Assembly: GCA_010015745.1 (NCBI GenBank)
Contig: ML978217.1
Span: 62,001-126,000 of the forward strand
Length of the DNA: 64,000 nt
Direction: 5' to 3'
From: Setomelanomma holmii
Lineage: Eukaryota; Ascomycota; Dothideomycetes; Pleosporales; Phaeosphaeriaceae
In this document: in pieces, positions 42,776 through 52,872 of the stretch
Numbering within the stretch: position 1 is the first letter of the stretch
Layout: the number at the start of each line of letters is the position of its first letter
Translations under genes and position numbers: made by a program
Notes under the pieces: generated by a model
Told to the model about the DNA's origin: nothing
What the model saw: the letters and a program-made list of their open reading frames with translations, nothing else
Database searches by the model: none

Positions 42776-43693
42776 GCTAAAGAACCGCAACTGAGACACG
42801 AAATGCAAAGGAACAACCTTCGAGAAGGGGTTGAAGTGCTCCTGATAAATGAGCAGCTCTCCTTTTGCCACCTTGAAGGATTCATTGGTAAACAGGGTCC
42901 ATAATTGCGGCACATGTACCTCGATACCTCCTGCAGCTATGTTGCAGGAAAACGCAAGTGCCGGTAGTCGGCAACCTCGTCTGAGTTCATTTGCAGAAAT
43001 CCATCCCTTTGCGTTGGCGGTTGCTCCACCAATGGAAGCGCTCAGCGGCCTGTGGTGCGGTCCGTCCTATCCTTGTAACTAGGCGAAGGGATTCCTCGAT
43101 TGGCTAGGCAGACGAGGATCTGGGAAAGGGCGGAAGGAAGTACCGGTTAAAGTTCCCACAGGCTGCGGTTGCGAGTACGAGCCGCGTTGTCTCTGCGGCG
43201 TAGACATCATGCTATACTCAAAAGTAGTTCTCCTACGAGGATGCTCCGATGCATGTGCGAAGAAATTCTGAGCAGTCTGTCCTGCTTTCTAATGTTGGTG
43301 CTGGTTCAGAGCTGGAGCAGGGGCAGCTCTGGAGGTACTTCCTGGACATGACGCGAGTTCCCATTGATGCTATGCGGAATCATGAAGAACGTCAATGAGG
43401 AATGATTTCCCGCCTCGTTCCCGTCTGTCCCTGGGATCTTTACGCCACTCAGCAAGGAGAGTGCCCAATCAGTGCAAGATGAACATCAAACCCACGGCAT
43501 CGGGTGCATGGGCGGTCAAGAAGACGACCGCGCCCCAATGTCTGTCGTGGAGCTGTTCCGGTAGCCCAAGGGTGGTCTTGCACAAGGTCTTCTGTGGTAA
43601 TCTGAGAGGACAAAGTACCTAGTATAAAACCTCGGGGTAGGACTGCTATGATATCTACGAGTATTGTGAAATACCAAGAGTGACACCCACACG
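42776..43693. other. Divergent promoter region, about 920 bp
   Basis: Between the starts of the oxidase (minus) and the Pth11-like receptor (plus). Short frames at 42849-43082 and 43395-43622 have no motifs. No gene supported. Confidence 0.5.
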
Positions 43694-45022
43694 ATGGTCA
43701 ACAGAGGACTGCAACCGCTGTGCGTCGTCCTGGCGATCCTCCCGAGCGTACTGTGCGTAATGCTCGTGTCTCTGCGTGTTTTGATGCGTTGGAGAGATCG
43801 GAAGTATGGTGTTGGTAAGTCAAGCTCCTCCTTTCGAATGTCGTTCAACCTGTATTGACCATCGTTGCTAGAGGATACACTTCTTCTCATCGCAACCGTA
43901 CGTCGAGGTATCTCCCCTGAACCGTAGAGCGCACTGACGTCTTCTGGCATGTCCAGAGCCTCAACCTTGTACTGTCCTTTACCACGTGTGGCTGTATGTG
44001 GAACCGGAAAGGCTTTATGCCTGCGGCTAATCTTTGTGGCCAGATCTCTTCACTTCCTACTACGGCTACCGCACTCGTGATATACCGCAAGGCGCGATCG
44101 ATCCACTCTCGATGATGAAGGTTCGCAGTCCTTCCCATGCGCATTTCCGCTGCTGTCACTGGCTTATCCCACATAGTGGAACTATGCGAACTCCATCATC
44201 TACAACCCCATACTAGCCCTTGTCAAGGCTTCGTTCCTCTTAACGTTGATCAAGCTTCGATCGCAGAACAAATGGATCAACCGTTGTCTCTGGGGAACAC
44301 TCGCCATGAATGCCTGCTTTGCGGTCGGTGCACCTCTTGCATGCATTTTCCAATGCAATCCGGTTGCGAAGTACTGGGACAGTACCATAGCCGGCAGTTG
44401 TGTACACCCGGGCGCATACACAGTGAGCACATCGTCCATCGTTCTCGCTACCGACGTGCTCATCCTCGTGATGCCATCATGGATCTTGCATGATCTCAAA
44501 ATGCCACTCGGTCGCAAATTGATGGTGATTGCCTTTCTGTCTTTCGGCATAGCCGTTACCATAGTCGGCGCCTATCGCACAAGCGTTCTGGTCAAAGTCT
44601 TCGTCATACAGGAGGTTGTCCCGGATCCAACATACGGCATCTCGTATACTCTGTCGAACATTGAGTCTGGCTTGGCCATCATAGGAACGTGTGGACCGAC
44701 AATCAAGTACTTATTGGGTTTGTGTTTACCAGCTCTGAAAGTTGCCGACGAGTCGAGTAATCGCAACTATGTCTATCCATCTGGTGGATTGGAAGGAGGG
44801 AGGCGATGGCCGTCCAAGCGCACGAAGAATGCAAGTTTGGCTAAGGACACGAATGTCGAGTCTCGGACAAAGCGTACTTGGTCGAGGCGTGCCCCATCGC
44901 AGGGCGAGATTGAACTGAACAGCTCCATCACCAAGACGGTAACATGGCGCGTCGATCCCGCGCAGCCAGACTCGAACAGCACCCATGAGCAACGGATTAG
45001 CAAACCACACGATATACTCTAA
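43694..45022 (+). CDS. Rhodopsin-fold integral membrane protein (Pth11/SAT4-like)
   Basis: Exons 43694-43814, 43872-43897, 43957-43993, 44044-44120, 44177-45022; 368 residues. Exons 2, 3 and 4 are only 26, 37 and 77 nt, yet joining them gives an unbroken family-like text: LQPLCVVLAILPSVLCVMLV (helix 1), WRDRKYGVGEDTLLLIATSL with NLVLSFTTCGYLFTSYYGYR (helix 2 and loop), RDIPQGAIDPLSMMKWNYAN, IIYNPILALVKASFLLTLIK (helix 3), then helices 4-7 (LAMNACFAVGAPLACIFQCN, STSSIVLATDVLILVMPSWI, VIAFLSFGIAVTIVGAYRTS, SGLAIIGTCGPTIKYLLG). A CFQ-like Cys (IFQCNPVAKYW) and a cytoplasmic Ser/Thr/basic tail of about 100 residues are also typical. Related proteins sense surface or host cues upstream of G-protein signalling in some pathogens; role here is inferred. 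Confidence 0.83.
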
Positions 45023-45202
45023 TGCGTGCGCGGTAAAGCAATGCACAATCTGTTATGTTCAAGCTGAGTACGATGGAATGTAGCGGGTGTCGATTAAATA
45101 TGTATGGACAATTTGAGGTCGAATCTGCTAGATAGCAGTGAAGACAACAATGCGCAAGATGTCGGAGAGTTGAGAACGTCATACGTCGCTTTCCCTGATC
45201 TA

Positions 45203-45242
45203 CGAAGGAGCTGGTTTTTAGTCCTGCACCGCACTGACCACC
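45203..45242. repeat. Left terminal inverted repeat, Tc1-type element
   Basis: Starts CGAAGGAGCTGGTTTTTAGT; matches the reverse complement of 46859-46898 with one mismatch at position 22. Confidence 0.92.
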
Positions 45243-45394
45243 CCACCAGAAATGCGATCGCGCATCGCCGATTCAGTGTACACCCTGACAAAAGCGATGC
45301 TCATAACCACGACGCCGTAGTCTTTTAAGCTGAAATTGATGAGGCTATAGATTTGTATATAGATGGGGCTATCACGAGCTTTTCTGGTGGTTAG

Positions 45395-46777
45395 CTAGCC
45401 GTGAAAGTCGTTGTTCCCTTCATGTTTGATGATCCTGCGCACCATCTCATGTATGCCTACTACCCACTTATTAATAACCTCTTGAGGCAGAGCCTCCCAC
45501 TCTGCCTCCCATTAGCTCTTACACTCCTCTCTTGTACAACTTGGAGTGAAATCGCGAGTCACATGACGCCTCATCCATGGCCAGGCATGTTTAGATGCAT
45601 TAACCTCAGGGGAGTGGCCAGGCCACCACATCCTCTCAACGTGCTCAACAGTCAAGTAATTGCGACTAATTCGGGACTTATGAGCTGGGGCTCCATCCTG
45701 TAGTAGTAAACAGGGTATTCCCTTCTCCTTAAGTGAATTGATCCATAGGGTAAGCTTCTTAAGTGCACCCTTGCGATGGTGGTAACCATCTATTCCACCA
45801 TGCCTACGATCGCCACGTTTGTAGTTATGCTTTGAGGGCACATATTGCTTCTTCCTAGTGTTGTATCTCTTGTTAACATCACTCTCTTGGAGTATATGAA
45901 GTGCAGCACGGACGTTGCCTTGAAGGATATTGTTGTCCTGCTTGCGCTATGCATTCTCTTTCTTCAAAGCCTCCTCTGCAGACTGCTTTTCCTCCTCTGT
46001 CTCCTCAAAATATACGTAACAAGGGCCTTTGGAGTCGTACCTAAATGCTCCGTAGAATTGGAGACATCAGTCTCTGCGGTTGCGGTCCTTTTTGACGTCA
46101 TTATCAAAGCGCTCTTCATCTTTACACCACACTCTCAGCATGCCTCTCTCGTCTCCTATCTGAGCTAGAGTCTCATCAGTAAAGACAACGTCCCTAAAAT
46201 TAAAGCCAAGGCCATCTCTATACTCGTATTTATCAGGGTTGTAGGCAAGAGCCCACTGTAAGCGCTCTTGTTGTTGAGCTTGAGTGAGTGAAGGCTTCCA
46301 TCCAGGGCGCCGCCTAGCGTACCCAGCATTGTACATGATGTTTTGGTGAAGCAATACACTGAATTTTGGCAGGCCAGTGTTCTAAAAGTCTCCATCCTTG
46401 ATGGCCTGCCAGCTCTCCTTCTCCCGGCTCTCTCTTGACGCAGTAGTGATAGCTACAACCTGAGCGCGCTGCTCATCATCAAGTAGTCGGTGTACACCTC
46501 TCTTAGATGGATTATCAAAGCAGCAAGGGTCAATAATAGTTGAATCAAGTTCCAGAGCACGCTCTTTAACCCGCTGGCAAGTCCTAGTTATCGTAGACTT
46601 GCTGGCAACACCAGGGCCAAAGAGGTTGGCGCAGTCGTTGTGGGAGAGGCTACCAGCAATGCACGCGCCAGCAATAAAGGCGCGTTCAACCGCAATTAAC
46701 TCACAACGCAAAGACTTTTTTGGTGTAGGATGGCGGCCCTTAAGCTTACGGGGCTTGCTGTGCTAAGTTTGATGCAT
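45395..46777 (-). pseudogene. Tc1-type transposase with five in-frame stops
   Basis: One frame of 461 codons from ATG 46777 to TAG 45397-45395 is kept without any indel but is cut by TAG 46765-46763, TAG 46384-46382, TGA 46069-46067, TAG 45949-45947 and TAA 45514-45512. Each can be produced from a Gln or Arg codon by one C-to-T change. N-terminal helix-turn-helix regions contain SLSHNDCANL and STITRTCQRVKERA; the catalytic part has FRDVVFTDETLAQIG (first Asp), CLLLQDGAPAHKSRI (second Asp), and 34 residues later WWPGHSPEVNASKHAWPWMR, where the third catalytic Glu (usual ..N..EHAW) is Lys, a G-to-A type change. The element cannot encode a working enzyme. Confidence 0.9.
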
Positions 46778-46858
46778 GTTCCGTTAAGATTGATGGTATT
46801 TTGGTGGAGATACAACTAATCTACAAGATGGTGTTGATGGTGGAAACATTTGAGGTGC

Positions 46859-46898
46859 GGTGGTCAGTGCGGTGCATGACTAAAAACCAGCTCCTTCG
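46859..46898. repeat. Right terminal inverted repeat, Tc1-type element
   Basis: Inverted copy of 45203-45242, followed by TA at 46899-46900. Confidence 0.92.
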
Positions 46899-47068
46899 TA
46901 CCTGTAGACTGCCGACCGCCTCGCAAGCAGCTGTCATCCCACCCTGGTAGCTCGACCATAGGCTGAAATCATCCTGAGACTGCAGATAGCTCGGGCTGGG
47001 GCTTCTATTCGAAGCTTTGCAATGGCACCTCGGCGCTAAGCGTGACTGAAGTGTGCCAGGATGGAGTG

Positions 47069-47153
47069 ACGCGATGGATCAAATGTTGTCCGTGCCCACG
47101 CGTCGCTCTGTCGCTCCTTCCCGCCAGAACTTGCCCCACCACGACGCGACGCG
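47069..47153. promoter_or_regulatory. ACGCG (MBF/MCB-like) cluster upstream of dUTPase
   Basis: ACGCG occurs at 47069-47073, 47098-47102 (a perfect ACGCGT, 47098-47103), 47144-47148 and 47149-47153, that is 70-155 bp before the dUTPase ATG. ACGCGT is the binding site of the Mbp1/Res-Swi6 type factor that drives G1/S genes in fungi. Binding here is inferred from sequence and from the nature of the gene. Confidence 0.55.
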
Positions 47154-47222
47154 CCTCGCTTCCAATTCCATCTTCACCGCCTTCCCATCCCCACCAAACC
47201 TCAACCACGACCACCCGAAAAC

Positions 47223-47964
47223 ATGTCCGCAGACCCAGCACACACGCCCGCACCAACCCACGAACCTCCATCCCTCCCAAATTCTCCACTACCCAAACGC
47301 ACAAGAGTAATCGACCCAACACCCCTCAACCACGCAAACACACTTCCCCGCGGCACCGATTCCGGCACAGCAACACCCACGCCCCTCGCAAGCGCACACA
47401 GCATGGCCTCCCTACAACCTCCCGCCCCAATCGCACCCTCAATCGCCGCAGCAGCAAGCGCAGAGCAGCAATTACAAGTCCTACTCCTCAGCGACAAGGC
47501 GCGCGCACCGACCAAGGGAAGTGCATTCGCCGCCGGGCACGATTTGTACAGCGCGAAAGACTTGAGTATCCCAGCGCGGGGGCGCGCATTGGTTCCTACA
47601 GATATTAGCATTTCGGTCCCGGTGGGCACGTACGGAAGGGTTGCGCCAAGGTCGGGATTGGCGAATAAGTATGGGATTGATACGTTAGCAGGGGTGATTG
47701 ATGCGGACTATAGGGGACCGGTAGGTGTGATCTTGGTGAACTTGAGTGAAACGGATTTTGAGGTGAAGGTTGGGGATCGGATTGCGCAATTGATTGTGGA
47801 GAAGGTATGTTCTGATCTGACTTGAGGAAATGGGGAGTGATGTGCTGATGATGAGACAGATTGTAATGCCTGAAGTCGTGGTCGTTGAGAAGTTGGAGGA
47901 GAGTGTACGGGGAGCTGGTGGGTTTGGTAGCACGGGTGGATTTGGTGCTGCGAATGGAGCATGA
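47223..47964 (+). CDS. DUT1: dUTPase (deoxyuridine 5'-triphosphate nucleotidohydrolase)
   Basis: Exons 47223-47804 and 47860-47964, 228 residues. The first 80 residues are a Pro/Ala-rich leader without a clear targeting motif. The trimeric dUTPase motifs follow in order: SAFAAGHDLYSAKDLSIPAR (motif I), APRSGLANKYGI (motif II), LAGVIDADYRGPVGVILVN (motif III, catalytic Asp in VIDADYRG), GDRIAQLIVEK (motif IV), and after the 55-nt intron GGFGSTGGFG (motif V, P-loop-like arm). It hydrolyses dUTP to dUMP, keeping uracil out of DNA and feeding thymidylate synthesis. ATG at 47223 is preceded by ACGCG elements. It is convergent with pyridoxal kinase (135 bp between stops). Confidence 0.93.
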
Positions 47965-48099
47965 GAGGACGACGCACGCCTTCAAGAAGGATTAAATGTA
48001 GCATGGCATGGAGCGAGATTGCATTGCAACGCCCGCTACAGGATCATAGAACCCCAATATACCATATCATGGGCTCCGTTTGGAAGCTCTATACAGCAC

Positions 48100-49833
48100 T
48101 TATGACTTCTCCTCTATGTCATCCTCCGACTTCTCGGCCCTCAAAACATCACTATCAACATCCTTCAACTCCACCCCCCTCTGCAACCCGTCCGCCAACT
48201 TCCCCTCTCCCTCCCCACCCTCCGTAACCTGCACCGCACCTCGCTTCTCCGGCCCAACACCAAGATGCGTAACCTCCAACTCATCCGGCTTCCTCTCACC
48301 CACTTCCTTCGGCACCTTTTTCCCCTCCTCCACCGCTCTAGGCTTAAATCGCTCCAAGTCCGGCGGATCAATCAATTCCTTGACATACCGCACAACCTTG
48401 ACCTCACTTGCATTCATCAGCGCAAGATGTCTCTTCTTTGCACTCTCCTCATCCGCTTCTGCATCGCCCCTTCCTTCCTTGGCGGCGCGCGCATCGTACG
48501 CTGCCATTTTTGCGTGACACGTCTCTGTCGTTTGTCCAAGGATAGATTGCATGCTCGCGAGGACCTTTTGCACGGCTTTGGCCAAGGGAAGTTCTTCCGC
48601 AGGAACGTCGTCGGGCGAGCGCCAGGACGGCTTCGAAGATAGCTCGGGCACGGCTTGCACGGCTTCGATGAGGCGCGGGGTGGTGAGGGCGGCGAACATG
48701 TCGCCTGTTCCTGAGAAGAAGAGGGGGAGTTGGGGCGTGTCGATGCGGAAGAGGCGGGGTTTGAAGTCCGAGGTTGCGGTGGAGCCAATGATGGTGAGGT
48801 TTTCGATGTCATCGAGGTTGATTTGGGGAGTTTCGGGTTGCTTTGAGGGAAGAGAGATGGGCCATGCTGAGGGGTGCGAGATAGCGGCGTCTAGGTGTTG
48901 CGTGTCAGATGGCGTGTGTGTACCTGAGCCTGCGGTCGATGCTGGCTTGGAAGGCGCTCTTGAGGAAATGGTGTGGTTGTCGCGGGTCAAGCGGAGAGAT
49001 GTGATGATGACATGTGGTACTTGATACGTCTTATGCAGGACTTGTATTGCCGCTGCCAGGGATTTGAGGTCAGTGATAGGAGTGTTTGAAAGAAGTCTGC
49101 GTCTTCGATCAGTAGGTGCTCTTCGAAACGAACACTTCGACTTACTCTGCTTCAAACTGATTGGGCAGAATAAGGTCGGCCTCGCGAAGCAATGCCTTGT
49201 ACTCGGGTACTTCATCTTCGGGAATGTATAGCTTGCCGTTATCGCCCATGACCGGATCGAGAACTATCATGGATTAGCACGGTCGGGACCTTCCTGAAGC
49301 ATTCCCACACTTACCCCAGAAGAAGCTTCCCGGCTTTGTTCCGGCATTGAACTTGATATCTCTTCCGATCTTGCCTATCGCTTGAACAGCCTGAGCGCTA
49401 GGAACATAGCCTGTCAACAGGACATCGAAGTCGGTCAGGTTCGATTGGCGCAGACCCTCGTAGAGGTTGACAATTTCCTCGGCAGATGTCTTTGTGCCTT
49501 TGACTTGTTTGTACGCCGTGTGGTTGCCTGGATGTTCTCAGCTACTGTCTCGTTTGACAAAGATTGTTTGTGAAGAGTCACTCGTACTGTAGTGCACAGT
49601 GTTGATCGCAGACACGTCGCAACCTAATGATTGCATTACAAATGTTGCCATTTTATTGCCGACATATCTCAGTTCACACTCAGCCAGTAGTCTTCATTTA
49701 GATGTTGAATAGCTCACCCGTGAACTACCTATAAGACATTAGTCATACATTTGGGTACTTTCTCTCGCACAAGTCTTACATGGCTGGCAATCGCGAGCAC
49801 ACGCGTCTCCGGTATTATAGAATCTGTTCCCAT
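48100..49833 (-). CDS. Pyridoxal kinase
   Basis: Exons on the minus strand: 49833-49780, 49728-49718, 49667-49588, 49527-49315, 49263-49146, 49096-48100; 490 residues. Exon 2 is only 11 nt (gtagttcacgg, flanked by ag and gt). Joined text: TRVLAIASHVVHGYVGNKMA, FVMQSLGCDVSAINTVHYSN, HTAYKQVKGTKTSAEEI, DVLLTGYVPSAQAVQAIGKI, VLDPVMGDNGKLYIPEDEVP, ADLILPNQFEAELLSNTPIT. The catalytic GTGD loop is in LPLFFSGTGDMFAAL. Pyridoxal kinases are usually 300-400 residues; this one has extra acidic and Pro/Ser-rich insertions (about 235-265) and a charged tail of about 90 residues. It phosphorylates vitamin B6 vitamers in the cytosol, part of the salvage route to PLP. Confidence 0.9.
49718..49728 (-). other. 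11-nt internal exon of pyridoxal kinase
   Basis: Encodes VVHG minus the last base. Without it the start IASH would not connect to YVGNKMATFV; with it the product reads IASHVVHGYVGNKM, the expected family N-terminus. Flanked by tatag and gtgagc. Confidence 0.75.
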
Positions 49834-50159
49834 TCTTGCGATGCGAGAGTGTTATGATGGGCCAAGCTAAGAGGACGTAGAATACGTGGGCTGTCGCATT
49901 GCGAGCTTGAAGAGGTTTGTGTATATTTCCTTATCCGGAATTCCGCGCACGATGACGCATGAAGAGGTTGGTGGGGCGGGACCCTTCCTTTTGCGCCTAA
50001 TGCGCGGAACACCTGCATCTGTACATTTCTCACCAATCCGACACACCGGACCCGCGAGCCTGACAGACGCTTCGAATGCATATCATAGCCAAGGCGCCGA
50101 TAATCCCCCACATGAGTCTTGATACATATCGCTCGCGCCAAAATGAAGTCATTATCCAA

Positions 50160-51143
50160 TCACTCCTCATCGCCAATCTATATGTGTTAGAAAGCACTTT
50201 CGACGGAGGTAACTTGTGATGACATACCTTGGGTGCGAGATAGAATCTCAGGTAGCTGTTGTTCTGCAGACCATACTCGACGAGCAGAGGGACCTCGCTG
50301 GACAAGCAGAGCTTGACAGAATCGGACAAGCCGCTAGCCTTGCAGAAGTTTGTGAGGTACTTCAAGGAGAAGGTCAGAGAGACAGGCTCGGTCAGGTCGA
50401 TTTCGACGTTCTCGGAGGGCTTATCCATGCTGCTGTGTTGCCTCAGCTGGACTGATCCGGAGCCGATGTCGCCCTGGCAAGCAAACTTGACACCCTCCTT
50501 TGTGCACTCAATCGAGACTAGACAGATGTCAGCTAGAAGACTGCCCGAAATGCGTTGTGTGGCGTACCCGATTCTGACAGCGCGCTCAAGTCTCTGCAGA
50601 TGCGTTGGAACTCTGCTGCGGGCATGGTGATCGTCGACGCGTACTCGGTCTCCGGAATGCCCAGATGTTCTTGGTCGATATCCATGAGCTTGATGTCGTA
50701 CTCGCTGATTCTGTCGTTGCTCGAGTTCTCGAAGACAAGGTTGACGACATCTGGCGCATCCTCCGCCTTCAGTGTGAGGATGTCCTCGCTCTGCGCTGCG
50801 CGAAGCACCTTTGTAAGCGAGCCCAGATTGATGCCGAGGGCGATGTTGCGGTCGCATCGGAACGGTGAGAAGGCTTCAGACCGCAGCATCATGGAGACGA
50901 GAGCAACGTGGGAGTTGTCCATGGCCTGGAGGGCGATGCCGGAGTCATTGCAGTCGAAGTTGCAGTCCTGGACGAGGTCCTTGATTGCATCGACCACCTG
51001 TGTCGTTGTCAGATGTTTGGATATAATGAATAATTCGCCGCGAAAGTACCTTCTTCAGCAGGTTTGCCTGTTCTAAGCGTGCCTCAAGCACTGTGGAATT
51101 ATTAGCTACAATTCGCTCTTTTGGAGTGGTATCTTTGCATACT
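50160..51143 (-). CDS. PCNA, sliding clamp for DNA replication and repair
   Basis: Coding exons on the minus strand: 51143 (the A of ATG), 51090-51050, 50997-50568, 50517-50228, 50177-50160; 259 residues. The first intron (51142-51091, gtatgc..ccacag) splits the start codon A/TG. Joined text: MLEARLEQANLLKKVVDAIK, DLVQDCNFDCNDSGIALQAM, DNSHVALVSMMLRSEAF, then the interdomain region DIDQEHLGIPETEYASTITM, and the C-terminus FYLAPKIGDEE. Length matches the family (258-261). The protein forms a homotrimeric ring that tethers DNA polymerases delta and epsilon. Sequence is highly conserved, leaving no doubt about the product. ACGCG motifs lie upstream. Confidence 0.97.
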
Positions 51144-51254
51144 GATGGCTATGAGCGATGAGAGACAGAATACAGGTAGGAAGGAGAATTGTTAAAAGTG
51201 TGGTGGTTGATGGCGAAGAGCACAGTAGTGTTTGAGGCAACACTGGAGGCGGGG

Positions 51255-51289
51255 ACGCGAGCGTGGTGGGAAAGCGCGTCCATTACGCG
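51255..51289. promoter_or_regulatory. ACGCG (MBF/MCB-like) cluster upstream of PCNA
   Basis: Three ACGCG cores (51255-51259 plus, 51275-51279 minus, 51285-51289 plus) in 35 bp, about 110-145 bp upstream of the PCNA start on the minus strand. Same core as upstream of the dUTPase gene. Likely G1/S control by an MBF-type factor; inferred. Confidence 0.55.
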
Positions 51290-51887
51290 CTAAAAATCAA
51301 TCAACGAGCTCGGGCCAGCAAACTCCAGCAGACAGCCATGTGCGCCAAGACATGTTGGACTACGCGCCATAAGGGTCGATTGGAAGATTAATTGCAGACG
51401 TGTCACGCACATATAAATGATTACTGACATACGGTCGCAGAAGTGGTAATAATGTGTTCAAGGTAACAATAGCACTAGATGGTACAGAAAACACATCCTG
51501 TGCGTCGTCGCAGCAAAATCCTGAATACGGCTTTTGCCTACAATTGGCGAAATTCCAAGAAGCAACTTTTGTAGGGCTCTTGGTGAAGAGGTGTCTGGAA
51601 CGTCTTCGACGTGCTGAACACAGGCTGGCATGCAGCAGTGCTCTACTACGGTTGAACTGACCGATGCTGCTGTGACTACGCTTCGAGAACATACGTCGTC
51701 CAACGCATGCAATCGTGCATGGTTCGTCCCACTTCAAGAACATCTTCTAAGATCGTTGTCTTTCCTACAATGGAGGACTGTCGTCAGACATTACCGGAGA
51801 GTAGGGCTTCTGCCTCCGCCATCTACACGTCACCATCTTTATCTCCGCGAGTCGTTAAAATGCATCTTCGCTGACCGATCCATCTCC
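51290..51887. other. Intergenic, PCNA promoter and EMC6 3' side
   Basis: A 127-codon ATG frame on the minus strand (51743-51360) has no motif and I do not count it as a gene. Nothing else supported. Confidence 0.4.
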
Positions 51888-52339
51888 TCATGCCCGAACG
51901 AGTCCATAGAAGAGCGTCCAGGTAAGCACGAAGCCACTCAGCCCGCCAAAGACGTCGCCCAACCACATGTCTCCCAGTGGCCTGTAAAAGTATGCGCCGG
52001 GCTTTCCATCCGCTTTGAGCGCGAAGAGTAATATCGAGACCAGTAGTGTGCCTACGAGGTAGAAGGTGAAGCCTGGGTATGACTCTAGGCCAAGCGTGCC
52101 AGCGGCGACCCCGAACAGCGATGCAGTGAGATTACGGATGTTGGAGATAACCTGTGGCGATTGTGAGCATGCTTCTAGGTATTGGAGCTGTGGAAACTCG
52201 TGGAATTCTGGATAGAGTTGCCCGATCGATGTTGGTGTTGGTAACGGCGGCCACGTACCTGGTTGTTGTGCTGCACGCTCGTACCGACGATTGGATTGAT
52301 CACAAGCTCGCGCTCTTCGACGAGAGCAGGTGCGGCCAT
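51888..52339 (-). CDS. EMC6: ER membrane protein complex subunit 6
   Basis: Exons 52339-52259 and 52151-51888, 114 residues. Exon 1: MAAPALVEERELVINPIVGT and SVQHNNQ; exon 2: VISNIRNLTASLFGVAAGTL, GLESYPGFTFYLVGTLLVS, ILLFALKADGKPGAYFYRPL, then LGDVFGGLSGFVLTWTLFYG. The N..IRNLTASLFGVAAG.LGL and YGLV ends are the EMC6 signature; three membrane helices are visible. EMC inserts tail-anchored and multipass proteins into the ER membrane. The 107-nt intron uses gtacgt and cacag. Both exons are short, so the gene is easy to miss in ORF listings. Confidence 0.88.
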
Positions 52340-52872
52340 TGTCGGAACGGTAAGGCCAAGTTAAGCCCTCAATCGATTACAATGCGAAAAGTACGATGAT
52401 GTCGCAGCTGGCCAGGCGGGCTCGGCCGGGGAGTTCGTCCGGTGTGAGGCTCAAAAGGATCGACAGCTGAGCGATAGCTGAGCGACAGCGGTGGAAGGGT
52501 ACTGCAATCTTCGAGGACAACCGGATAAGTCGGTGTGGCTTGCGCGACTTTGCCTTCTGGCGACCGACGATGAGGCCGAGTGTGCGGTCTGAATGCAGTG
52601 AGTGGTGATGGAGGTCGGCGCGGGTGAACTCATCAACTCCGACTTGGGAGGCACGGAAGGTTCGAGTTGGCTCGTGCCCACGTATGATGACATACACCTC
52701 GCTTCGTTTTCAACCACACTCCGCGACTGCACTTCATCAAAGTCGGACTGTGATTACATAAACACATATTTGTAAGAGCGAATGACTTCTATTCAGATTT
52801 CTATGAACGCCAGTGGCCTGGGTATAACGCTAGGTAATGATGCCTGAACGCCACGCGGAAACTTGCAATGTT
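52340..52872. other. Intergenic region, about 530 bp
   Basis: Between EMC6 start and the next gene's 3' end. ORFs at 52377-52732 (minus) show no domain. EMC6 promoter expected. Confidence 0.45.

Larger units (their letters stand above)
45203..46898 (-). mobile_element. Tc1/mariner-type (DD34E) DNA transposon, 1696 bp, inactivated
   Basis: Inverted repeats 45203-45242 and 46859-46898 (40 bp, one mismatch; weaker match continues about 5 bp), flanked by TA at 45201-45202 and 46899-46900. One transposase reading frame fills most of the interior on the minus strand. It lies 180 bp downstream of the receptor gene stop. Repeats are unlike those of the two pogo elements at 12-16 kb. Confidence 0.92.

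Noticed and set aside
40528..45022. Secondary-metabolite cluster around the BBE-like oxidase
   Set aside because: Neighbours are a carboxypeptidase, a receptor and a transposon; no backbone synthase, transporter or cluster regulator is present.
47042..47608. 188-codon ORF overlapping dUTPase
   Set aside because: Overlaps dUTPase in another frame; Arg/Thr/Pro-rich text typical of a shadow frame of GC-rich coding sequence.
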